Positions 44,573-55,099 of a stretch of DNA of 64,000 nt are shown one piece after another (the first letter of the stretch is position 1; the number at the start of each line of letters is the position of its first letter). Both the position numbers and the translations under genes were made by a program. Origin of the DNA: Sulfurimonas sp. GTDB lineage: Bacteria > Campylobacterota > Campylobacteria > Campylobacterales > Sulfurimonadaceae. The notes under the pieces are model-generated. The model was given only the letters and a program-made list of their open reading frames with translations. It searched no databases and was not told the origin of the DNA. Location of the stretch: contig NZ_JBFHGL010000002.1 in NCBI RefSeq assembly GCF_041583195.1, positions 186,001 to 250,000 on the forward strand. Reading direction: 5' to 3'.

Positions 44573-45412
44573 ATGTACACTCAATTAAAAGAGATTAACA
44601 AAAAACCAAAAGCCTTTGAATTTTATACCGCTGATTCTTTATGGACTGATGAGTATAGATCAAAACAGATGCTTTCTTATCATCTAAAAGAAGATATAGA
44701 TGTAGCTTCAAGAAACATAGACTTCATAAATAGGTCATTAAAGTGGATCATTTCAGAGTTTAATATTTCTGAAAAAAGTAAAACTTGTGACTTTGGATGT
44801 GCAGTTGGTTTATACACAACTGGACTAGCTAAAACAGGTGCTAAAGTCACAGGAATAGACTTTTCTAAAAATTCTTTGGAATATGCAAATGAAATTGCTA
44901 AAAAAGAAAGTTTAGATATAAAGTATATTAATAAAAATTATCTAGAATATGAGTCAGACGAGAAATACGATTTAATCACAATGATAATGCTTGATTTTTG
45001 TGTTTTAAGCCCATATCAAAGAAAAATATTATTAGATAAGTTTTACAATCTGTTGTCAGATGATGGTTCTATTTTACTAGACGTGCAATCACTAAAAGCT
45101 TTTGATGAAAAAGAAGAAATTTCTACCTATGAACATAACCAACTATTTAACTTTTGGTCGGCTAATGACTACTATGGGTTTGTAAACACTTTTAAATATG
45201 AAGATGAAAAAGTATCTTTGGACAAATATACAATTATCGAGGAATCAAAATCATACGTTGTATATAACTGGTTTCAATACTTTAGTCCTGAAACACTACA
45301 AAAAGAGCTTGAAAACTCTGGATTAACTATTAAGTCTATATATAAAGATGTTGCGGGTTCAGTATATGATGAGAACCATACAGAGTTTGCTGTTGTAGCT
45401 ACTAAAAAGTAA
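44573..45412 (+). CDS. Class I SAM-dependent methyltransferase
   Basis: 279 residues from the ATG with TTGGAGA seven bases upstream. The SAM-binding motif I is CDFGCAVGLYTTGLA (about residues 77-91), followed by VTGIDFSKNSLEYA and the motif YDLITMIMLDFCVL. The C-terminal part looks like a substrate cap. The substrate cannot be told; small-molecule methylation is most likely. Codon use is very AT-rich, and there is a leader ORF and hairpin upstream and a strong terminator downstream, so this is a self-contained, individually regulated unit. Confidence 0.85.
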   Translation: MYTQLKEINKKPKAFEFYTADSLWTDEYRSKQMLSYHLKEDIDVASRNIDFINRSLKWIISEFNISEKSKTCDFGCAVGLYTTGLAKTGAKVTGIDFSKNSLEYANEIAKKESLDIKYINKNYLEYESDEKYDLITMIMLDFCVLSPYQRKILLDKFYNLLSDDGSILLDVQSLKAFDEKEEISTYEHNQLFNFWSANDYYGFVNTFKYEDEKVSLDKYTIIEESKSYVVYNWFQYFSPETLQKELENSGLTIKSIYKDVAGSVYDENHTEFAVVATKK

Positions 45413-45423
45413 TTCAGCTATTA

Positions 45424-45449
45424 AATATAGGGTTATATAACCCTATATT
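45424..45449. terminator. Strong hairpin terminator, probably bidirectional
   Basis: AATATAGGGTT and AACCCTATATT form an 11-bp perfect stem with an ATAT loop, between the convergent ends of the methyltransferase and the HU-LysM gene, followed on the plus strand by AGTTTATTTTTT. Confidence 0.75.
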
Positions 45450-45452
45450 AGT

Positions 45453-46358
45453 TTATTTTTTAATATCACTACATCTTTTTATTATCGGATACTCAGCAGG
45501 TAATAATTGCTCTTTTAGATATATTTGAAAATCTTTACCCATAAAATGTGTACCTTCACATAAAATCCAAAACGATTTACCCATTTTGTCCATATCCATA
45601 TAGGTATTGTGTACATCCATATATGAGTTATATAAACTATTTGACTCTGTTTTATCAGGGACAACTATATTTGATCCTTTAAAAATCAGATCAGGGTTCA
45701 ATACCTTTGAATTATTTGCACTGTAAAGAAGTGGCCAATAACCTTTATCTCCATAAACCTTTAAACCAATAGCAGACAGTGTTTCATTTGCATTGACTGT
45801 GTAACTACCTGGATATAGTTTAGTTGCACTTGGAATAGTTGGAGGTATTTGTTTTAACTCTGTCACTACAGGTTGCTCAATAGTTTGTTCTTCTTGAACT
45901 TCTATAATTTGCGCTTTTTCAACCTCTTGAACAACTGGTTTAAAAACTTCCACCTCTTTAACTGACTTTACTGTAACTGTTTCATTTGTAGCGGTAGTAA
46001 AATAGATTAAAACCCCAACCAATAAAACTAATAATGCTAATAGTAGTTTTGGTAAAAAAGATTTTTCATCCTCTTCATTTATTGCATTTTTTAAAACTTT
46101 TGAACTTGCAAAATGTATATGATAGTGTGGAAGAATATCTAAAGGCTGTCCTGTTTGTGGATTTATTCCTCGCTTTGCTTTATACCAGCGAGGCTGAAAA
46201 CTTCCAAAGTTTCTTAGTTTAACCGAGTTTCCTTTTTTGCTTTCTATAACAATTGTTTCAAACATAGCAGAGAGATAATTTCTTACCGTTTCATTATCAT
46301 AGCCTGACTCAAGTACTATTTGTTCAACAAAATCATCATAATGTAGTTTTTCATTCAT
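45453..46358 (-). CDS. HU domain - membrane helix - LysM fusion protein
   Basis: 301 residues. Residues about 1-90 are an HU/IHF domain (VKLRNFGSFQPRWYKAKRG, then NPQTGQPL, then HIHFASSKVLKNAIN), which binds DNA. A single membrane helix follows (about 103-121, LLALLVLLVGVLIYF), then an acidic linker, and a LysM domain (about 185-235; GSYTVNANETLSAIGLKVYG, NPDLIFKGSNIVVP) that binds peptidoglycan, then a C-terminal tail with Cys. The N-terminus in the cytoplasm would place LysM in the periplasm, so the protein may link nucleoid and wall. It overlaps the HU gene upstream by four bases, so the two HU domains may pair. Confidence 0.85.
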   Translation of the reverse strand: MNEKLHYDDFVEQIVLESGYDNETVRNYLSAMFETIVIESKKGNSVKLRNFGSFQPRWYKAKRGINPQTGQPLDILPHYHIHFASSKVLKNAINEEDEKSFLPKLLLALLVLLVGVLIYFTTATNETVTVKSVKEVEVFKPVVQEVEKAQIIEVQEEQTIEQPVVTELKQIPPTIPSATKLYPGSYTVNANETLSAIGLKVYGDKGYWPLLYSANNSKVLNPDLIFKGSNIVVPDKTESNSLYNSYMDVHNTYMDMDKMGKSFWILCEGTHFMGKDFQIYLKEQLLPAEYPIIKRCSDIKK

Positions 46359-46642
46359 GACTGATACTTTTTCTGTAGTTGGTCTTTATACTCTGAACTA
46401 ATATGAAAAAAGATAGAGTATTTTTGAGGTGCCATCATGATGGTTTCTTTAACAATATTAAAAAAACGATGTTCCTTACTTTTTCTGACGTCAAAAGTGC
46501 CAAAATGTGGAATAGTTAAACTACTTTTTGTACTTAGATGATTTTCTATAACATTGATTGTAGAATCTAGTAAAACCTTTGATTCTGCGTGTGTAAGTGA
46601 AGATTTTTCAGCCGCAATATTGATCAACTCTTTCTTAGTCAT
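46355..46642 (-). CDS. HU-family DNA-binding protein
   Basis: 95 residues, typical HU length: helical dimerisation half (about 1-42) and beta-arm half (IPHFGTFDVRKSKEHRF, about 43-60). The arm lacks the NPxTG tip (NIVKETIMMAP instead), a departure from classic HU. Four-base overlap with the HU-LysM gene suggests that it forms a heterodimer with that membrane protein. It has its own -10 at 46675-46680. Confidence 0.85.
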   Translation of the reverse strand: MTKKELINIAAEKSSLTHAESKVLLDSTINVIENHLSTKSSLTIPHFGTFDVRKSKEHRFFNIVKETIMMAPQKYSIFFHISSEYKDQLQKKYQS

Positions 46643-46674
46643 AGTGATCCTTTATCAGGTTTTCTTATAGAACC

Positions 46675-46680
46675 ATTATA
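46675..46680 (-). promoter_or_regulatory. Likely -10 element (TATAAT) for the HU operon
   Basis: TATAAT on the minus strand, 32 bases upstream of the HU start. Confidence 0.5.
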
Positions 46681-46733
46681 TCACAACTGTCAATTGAATA
46701 TTTTATATAATTTGGAGTACCAAGCCAAAGAGC

Positions 46734-47303
46734 TTAGTGAAGTAGATTCTTTCTTACAAGTTTATATACTAAACTAAGATTCTTTTTTACACGAGCATAA
46801 TATGGAGCATTTGAGTAACCTCCGTTATAGCCGCTAACCATATTAAAGTATTTTTTTCTACTGTGTTTTAGTCTTACAAGCAAATGTGCTGCAATTTTTG
46901 TAGAAGTTTTTACATCGGTCAGTAGAAGCGATGCTAATTTTTTATCACTTAGTTTTAACAGGTGACTTAGAGACGGTGTCAGCTTTGCAATATGTTTTGC
47001 CGTTCTTAACTGGATCTGCATAGCACCAAGTGATGCTTTTGTAATGTCGGTACCCTTTTTTACATCACCAAGTATGTGAACACCGCCACTACTCTCAGTA
47101 AGACAAATGGCACTTAATGTGTTTTCGTATGTCTCACCTGTGTTATCTGAAATAGTTTTAGCTATATCTCTTACAGTTTGTAATGTTTCAAGCTGTTTTT
47201 GAGAAATGTCTGCAAATAAAAGTTTTCCAACGCTTAACAATAATATTAATCTTAACAAATATACCCTTTTTTTTCGAAAGCGGAATTTTAGTAAAAAAAT
47301 CAT
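46734..47303 (-). CDS. Lytic-transglycosylase-like (SLT) protein
   Basis: 189 residues with a hydrophobic N-terminal signal (VYLLRLILLLSVGKLLFA). The mature part has an SLT-like core: catalytic Glu in LTESSGG, then LGAMQIQL and a closing SGYNGGYSNAPYYARV. These enzymes cleave glycan strands to 1,6-anhydro ends. The protein is short, so it may be a minimal catalytic domain. It precedes the HU operon on the same strand, with a separate promoter between. Confidence 0.8.
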   Translation of the reverse strand: MIFLLKFRFRKKRVYLLRLILLLSVGKLLFADISQKQLETLQTVRDIAKTISDNTGETYENTLSAICLTESSGGVHILGDVKKGTDITKASLGAMQIQLRTAKHIAKLTPSLSHLLKLSDKKLASLLLTDVKTSTKIAAHLLVRLKHSRKKYFNMVSGYNGGYSNAPYYARVKKNLSLVYKLVRKNLLH

Positions 47304-47427
47304 ATTTATTCCATAAGCAGATACTACTAATTTAGAAATTTAAGTTTTATAAATAATAAACATAAATTATTTAAATACTTAAAAACATTTTCAAACCGTG
47401 TACAATAAAATTTAAACTTAACTTTTA

Positions 47428-47433
47428 TATAAT
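47428..47433 (+). promoter_or_regulatory. Likely -10 element (TATAAT) for the DUF748 gene
   Basis: TATAAT 33 bases before the ATG at 47467. Confidence 0.5.
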
Positions 47434-47466
47434 GTAATCAACTTATATACTTTGGGATTAGATCAT

Positions 47467-49884
47467 ATGAACAAATCAAAAATAGCTTTATGGACTCTAG
47501 GATCGCTTGTTGTTATATACACTTTATCAGGTTTCTTTTTAGCTCCTTATTTTGCAAAAAAAATTGCGACAGAAGAGTTAAAAAAACAATATAGCATCGA
47601 TTTAAATATTAAAAAGATATATTTTAATCCATATACTTTTTATATAGAAATTGAAGATTTAAACATTTATGAAAAAAATACTCCGCTGATCTCTTTTTCA
47701 CAACTCAGTGCCAATTTTAATCCGACAAAATATCTTCTAAACACACTTGAGATTTCAGAAGCATCTTTAAGTGGACTAAAGGTTCATCCCGTACTTGAAA
47801 AGAATGAAGATTTAAACTTTTTACGTATATTTACTAAAAAAACTAAGAGTAAAACTCAGAACAAAGAGTCTGCTCCGTTAATTTTTAAACTGGATAGTTT
47901 TACATTAAGTGATTCTTTCTTACATTTTAAAGATTTAACTCAGGAGAAAGTGTTTGATCTAAATGTAGGTCCTCTTAACCATACATTTACAGGTTTAACA
48001 ACTAAACCGATGGAAAAATCAGACCATTCACTAGCATTTGATTTAAATGAGTACGGAAAACTTTTAATAAACGGTAAGGTAACTATAAATCCTTTAATAG
48101 TTCAAGTAAAAATTGATCATAGTGCTATCAAATTATCAAATACTGATTATATATTTAAAGACCAAAACTTCGCATTCAATAACGGTGTATTTGAATATAT
48201 GATGGACTTTATTCTTGAATCTAATGGAAAGACTATCATTAAAATTCCAAGCTTTAAAGCAGGTGTTAAAGATCTGGAACTTTTAGTTGATGAAAACAAA
48301 ACTTTTGAATCAAAAAACATAAACTTAGAACTACTCAATTTAAACTTTATTACAGATACTAAAGAGTTAGAAGTTGAAAAAATAAATACTTTTCTGCATC
48401 AGAACAAGATCTATGACAATTTTATCGCTCAAGAAAGCCATTTAGTAGATGACTTAAATATCAGCATTAACAAATTAGATCTAAACAATACATTTGATGC
48501 TAATGTAAATGCCATCATTGAAAATACTCAAAAGCTGAAAATAGATTCAAAAATAAATCTGGCACAAAAAGATTTTGAATTTGATATAGGTATAAACAGT
48601 TTTGATCTCTCAAACTACAACAAATATTTGAGCAAATATGCAAATATAAGTATGAAATATGGATTTATAAACCTAAGTTCAAAACTAAAAATAAAACCTG
48701 AAGATATAGTTGTAGAAAACCTGATTATAGATAAGATGAAACTTTATATTATTATGGATAACACTCAGAAAGATTCTCAAAAGCAGAACATAAAAAAAGA
48801 AAATGGAATTGCTAAAACAAATAATGAAAAAACACAAATGAACTTTGAACTAAAAGAGATGAGCCTGAATAATTCAAGTATATCTATAAAAGATAAAGCA
48901 GATCTTGAACTGAAAAATATTAATGCAAAACTATCAAATGTTAAACAAGGCACCAATGCCATGCTCTCATTAAAAGCAAACTTCAGTAAACACGAAACGA
49001 TCTCACTTGATGGAAAGTTCAACCCTTTTAAACCAAAACAATTTTTTCATTTAAACGGTGATATCAAGTCATTTAATATGCAACAGCTATCGCCATATTC
49101 TTACGGCTCAATTGGAAGAAACATTTCAAGCGGACGATTAAGTGATTTGTTTTATGTAAATATAGATAAATCTCAACTTGATTCAAATCACAAAGTTATA
49201 ATTAACAACTTAGATGTAAGTGATCATATAGACGAAAGCGGTGCTGCGACACTTCCTATAAATTTAGCAATAGCACTGCTTCAAGATATGAACCAAGTGA
49301 TCAATCTAAATATAGATATTCAAAACGATTTGGATGATCCTAGTTTTAAAGCGCATAATATTATTCTTACGGTTTTAACAAACGTAATTGTAAAAACCGT
49401 ATCATCACCATTTTCTCTTTTAGGTGCTATAGCAGGCTTAAGCGGTGATGACCTATCAGGTGTTACATTTGAAGCAGGAAGTGAAAAACTTACTCAAGAA
49501 AACATTGTAAAACTTGATGCTTTGAAAAAAGTGTTTGATGAACGCCCTGAATTATCATTAAAACTATGTTCTGCATACGATGAAGATGATGATATTAAAG
49601 TGCTAAAAGAAAAAGCTTTGGAAGCATTAATGAAGACAAATACTGTTGAGCAAATTGCAAAAGAATACACTGTTGAGATCAACAAAGATCAAGAAGTTAC
49701 AAAAGCGGCTATTTTAAATAAAATACAAATTGATTCTAAGACACTCGAAGATCTAGCAAGTAAACGTGCAAATGGAATTTTAAAGCATCTGTTAAGTCTT
49801 AATGTAGATAAAGAAAAACTAACTATATGTCCAGACATAAAAACACAAAGTCTCGATGTTAAGTTTGAGCTAAATGCTAAATAA
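47467..49884 (+). CDS. DUF748/AsmA-like envelope protein with OmpA-like C-terminus
   Basis: 805 residues from the ATG at 47467; a TTG at 47452 is an alternative start. One N-terminal helix (about 7-28) anchors it, then a long periplasmic region of AsmA-like repeats (FNPYTFYIEIEDLNIYEKN, later FNLKAHNIIL-type strands). The C-terminal 150 residues look OmpA-like (VTFEAGSEKLTQENIVKLD, then CSAYDEDDD). DUF748/AsmA-type proteins form bridges that help move lipids to the outer membrane. The exact role is unproven for this family. Confidence 0.8.
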   Translation: MNKSKIALWTLGSLVVIYTLSGFFLAPYFAKKIATEELKKQYSIDLNIKKIYFNPYTFYIEIEDLNIYEKNTPLISFSQLSANFNPTKYLLNTLEISEASLSGLKVHPVLEKNEDLNFLRIFTKKTKSKTQNKESAPLIFKLDSFTLSDSFLHFKDLTQEKVFDLNVGPLNHTFTGLTTKPMEKSDHSLAFDLNEYGKLLINGKVTINPLIVQVKIDHSAIKLSNTDYIFKDQNFAFNNGVFEYMMDFILESNGKTIIKIPSFKAGVKDLELLVDENKTFESKNINLELLNLNFITDTKELEVEKINTFLHQNKIYDNFIAQESHLVDDLNISINKLDLNNTFDANVNAIIENTQKLKIDSKINLAQKDFEFDIGINSFDLSNYNKYLSKYANISMKYGFINLSSKLKIKPEDIVVENLIIDKMKLYIIMDNTQKDSQKQNIKKENGIAKTNNEKTQMNFELKEMSLNNSSISIKDKADLELKNINAKLSNVKQGTNAMLSLKANFSKHETISLDGKFNPFKPKQFFHLNGDIKSFNMQQLSPYSYGSIGRNISSGRLSDLFYVNIDKSQLDSNHKVIINNLDVSDHIDESGAATLPINLAIALLQDMNQVINLNIDIQNDLDDPSFKAHNIILTVLTNVIVKTVSSPFSLLGAIAGLSGDDLSGVTFEAGSEKLTQENIVKLDALKKVFDERPELSLKLCSAYDEDDDIKVLKEKALEALMKTNTVEQIAKEYTVEINKDQEVTKAAILNKIQIDSKTLEDLASKRANGILKHLLSLNVDKEKLTICPDIKTQSLDVKFELNAK

Positions 49885-49898
49885 TGATTGTTTGAAAG

Positions 49899-49975
49899 TG
49901 GTGGGTTCAGAGTGACTCGAACACTCGACCACTCCGTTATGAGCGGAGGGCTCTAACCAACTGAGCTATGAACCC
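49899..49975 (-). tRNA. tRNA with CAU anticodon (Met or Ile2)
   Basis: On the minus strand the cloverleaf is complete: 7-bp acceptor stem GGGTTCA/TGAACCC, D arm GCTC...GAGC, anticodon stem CTCCG/CGGAG with loop CTCATAA (anticodon CAT at 49939-49941), T arm GAGTG TTCGAGT CACTC, and an encoded ACCA 3' end. The paired first base excludes initiator tRNA. Elongator Met and lysidine-modified Ile2 share this anticodon and cannot be separated by eye. It follows truD on the same strand. Confidence 0.93.
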
Positions 49976-50031
49976 ACTTTCGTTGTAGGGCGAAATTATA
50001 GCCACTATGAGCTTATAATTTTTTTAATTCG

Positions 50032-51051
50032 CTACTTTTTCTTTACATCTTTTGCAGAGTAGTTTTTATCTGCAATTGACTCTAAGAACACAGTTGCGTA
50101 AGAGCCCTTAGGAAGTGTAAAAGATATATTTAGCATAGTCTGCTTTTTTATGTATTTACACTCTATATCTTGAGGATATACAAGAGCTTCACGTCTATAA
50201 CCTTTCTCTTGTAAAAACTCATCGTCATACTTAGCCTCGATCTCCAAAGCTTCATCACGTGCACGAAATACATCGCGACCGCAGAGTAACCCTGTCGGAG
50301 TTAGTTTTTTAGATTCAAAATCTTTTGTAGGGATGACCTTTGGAGTTGAGAGTTTTCCTTTTTTATCCATATAAACATCACCACTTAAAAGCTTAAACAC
50401 TCCAGAGTTTTCATCTTGAGAGATCTCAACACGCTCGCGAAGCCATTGGTTAAAAAATTCACTTTGATATATAGATATTAAAAAGTTTTTTATTTTAGCA
50501 TCCTCTATAAATATCTCACCACTGATCATCTCTCTAGCTTGCTTGAAACTGTCGCTGTCACGTCCAAAACGCTGAAAACCGAAATAGTTAGGCAGTCCAT
50601 TTTTAGATATTTTTCTCGCACATTTTTCTATGCGCCCAGCATCTATATTATCTACCTCGTAAAGATTTATACTAAATCTATTTCCGGCCAAATCCCCAAT
50701 TCTTATACCTGTAGAGTGACGGGTAATATCTATAACTTCTATTTGTTTATGATAAAACTGCTTGATCATTTTCTCATAAGAAACATCTACAGATATATAC
50801 TGGGTTGTTGTAGCGTGCTTATCTTTTAAACCTGCATAACCTATTTTTTGAGCAGGGATGCCAAGGTACTCTGAAAATGCAGCAATCATATCCCACGTAG
50901 TCATTTCTACTTTTTTCACATGAACTATAAGTGAATTCCCCTTACCTTTAAACTCTATAGATGGGATCTCATCTACTAAAAAATCATCTTGAGTTTGGTA
51001 AAACTTAAAACCAATATCGCCAACGCTATCTAAATATTCTCTTTTTCTCAT
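50032..51051 (-). CDS. truD: tRNA pseudouridine(13) synthase
   Basis: 339 residues with the TruD signature GYAGLKDKHATTTQY (catalytic Asp in LKDK) and NYFGFQRFGRDSDSFKQA. It isomerises U13 in tRNA. Last gene of the ligA-OMP-tlyA-ribF-truD operon; four-base overlap with ribF. Confidence 0.95.
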   Translation of the reverse strand: MRKREYLDSVGDIGFKFYQTQDDFLVDEIPSIEFKGKGNSLIVHVKKVEMTTWDMIAAFSEYLGIPAQKIGYAGLKDKHATTTQYISVDVSYEKMIKQFYHKQIEVIDITRHSTGIRIGDLAGNRFSINLYEVDNIDAGRIEKCARKISKNGLPNYFGFQRFGRDSDSFKQAREMISGEIFIEDAKIKNFLISIYQSEFFNQWLRERVEISQDENSGVFKLLSGDVYMDKKGKLSTPKVIPTKDFESKKLTPTGLLCGRDVFRARDEALEIEAKYDDEFLQEKGYRREALVYPQDIECKYIKKQTMLNISFTLPKGSYATVFLESIADKNYSAKDVKKK

Positions 51052-51890
51052 AATTCTAAAAACTTTAATTCTTTTTTAGCGATAGTTATATCACTTTCTA
51101 TCGCTTTTTTTAACTCTTCAAGCGAGTTAAATTTTTGATTATCTCTTATAAAAGAGACAAAACTAATGCTTGCTTTACTTACTTCGCCAACTTTACCATC
51201 AAGCAGATGACTCTCTATCGCAAAACTGCCATCTGTAGTAACACGATGCCCTACAAAACTTACAGATGGATGATAATGTTCTTCATCGTCTATACGTGTT
51301 AAAGTTGTATATACACCCTCTTTTGGAACTAAAAACCCCTCTTCTGAAGATATGTTAATCGTAGCTACAAGTTCTTTGCTTCCTATACCTTGCCCAGCCT
51401 CTTTTGAACCTCTTATAGTATAGTTATGCCCTAAAAATGCGTTCGCACCTTTTATATCACCTATGCCTAACTTTGCACGAATTTTATGTGAGTGAATTGA
51501 ATCACCATCAAGACAAACCTCATCAACAACTTTAACTTCTCCATCAAACAACTCTTTTAGATCATCAAAGTTGTATTTTCTATTTTTACCAAAATGAAAA
51601 TCATACCCTACAACTATTTTTTTCAAACTTGGAAACTTTTCATTTAAAAGTTTTACAAACCCTTCACCGTCTAAATGGCGGATATCATCAAGTTCCAAAT
51701 AGACTATCGGATAATGAGTAAAGTTCTCACGCTCTTTTTTAGGTGTAAGATTTGCATAGCCAGTTTCAATTACGACAATAGTTCCATGTTCACCAAGTTC
51801 ATCAAAAAGATGTTGATGCCCTGTATGCATTCCGTCAAATCCGCCTATAGCTATAGCAATACTATTTTTCAAAGTAGTAGCAATATTCAA
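51048..51890 (-). CDS. ribF: Bifunctional riboflavin kinase/FAD synthetase
   Basis: 280 residues, a little shorter than usual (about 310). The N-terminal nucleotidyl-transferase domain has GGFDGMHTGHQHLF (HxGH) and the later SSHSKIR-type SIHSHKIRAKL; the C-terminal riboflavin kinase part begins around residue 165. It makes FMN and FAD. It overlaps tlyA by 29 bases and truD by four. Confidence 0.92.
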   Translation of the reverse strand: MNIATTLKNSIAIAIGGFDGMHTGHQHLFDELGEHGTIVVIETGYANLTPKKERENFTHYPIVYLELDDIRHLDGEGFVKLLNEKFPSLKKIVVGYDFHFGKNRKYNFDDLKELFDGEVKVVDEVCLDGDSIHSHKIRAKLGIGDIKGANAFLGHNYTIRGSKEAGQGIGSKELVATINISSEEGFLVPKEGVYTTLTRIDDEEHYHPSVSFVGHRVTTDGSFAIESHLLDGKVGEVSKASISFVSFIRDNQKFNSLEELKKAIESDITIAKKELKFLEL

Positions 51891-52568
51891 GATTGCCCTC
51901 CTTCCCAGTTATTTTTGAAGGTGATTTTTGTATTAGGTTCCACCCTTTTTCTGAACACTTGTTCTCAAACTTTTCCATAGCTAATTTAATAGCTTTGTCA
52001 TCCAATACTACACCATGTTTATCACGCTTTACTTCTCGCCCTACTTCAAACTGAGGCTTAAATAAAAGTATGATTTTATCTGATGAGAGTCTATCTACGT
52101 CATCTAAAATATTTAGTAGAGATATAAATGATACATCGCTAACAATGAGATCATAAATCTTATCGCTTTTAAACTCTCTAATATCACAGCTCTCATAAGA
52201 GTTTACCCTATTATTCTCTAAAAGGGACTTATGAAGTTGACTCTTTCCGACATCAACTGCATCTACACTTTTAACTTCATATTCAAGTAGCACCTGTGTA
52301 AAACCGCCAGTAGATGAGCCAATATCTAAGCAAATATTATCTTTTAGGTCAAGTTCCAACTCTTCTAAAAAGTACTTTAGTTTATATGCAGCCCTACTTA
52401 CATAACTACCATGTTCTGATACTTCTACAACAGAGGCTTCATCTACCTTAAAAGAGCTTTTCTTTACCACTTTATTATCTATGCTGACCAAAGAGTTTTT
52501 AATAAGCTCCTGAGCTTTCGTGCGACTATCTGTAAAGCCATTCTCAACCAGATAATTATCTAAGCGCA

Positions 52569-52569
<1 letters not shown>
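51862..52569 (-). CDS. tlyA: TlyA-family rRNA 2'-O-methyltransferase
   Basis: 235 residues: S4 domain (MRLDNYLVENGFTDSRTKAQELI) and an FtsJ-like methyltransferase domain (CLDIGSSTGGFTQVLLE, then DLIVSDVSFISL and FKPQFEVGRE). TlyA methylates C1409 of 16S and/or C1920 of 23S rRNA; its loss confers capreomycin resistance in other species. One base overlap with the OMP gene before it. Confidence 0.93.
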
Positions 52570-55072
<2,503 letters not shown>

Positions 55073-55099
55073 TTAAACTTACTAAAAAATATGTTAGGC

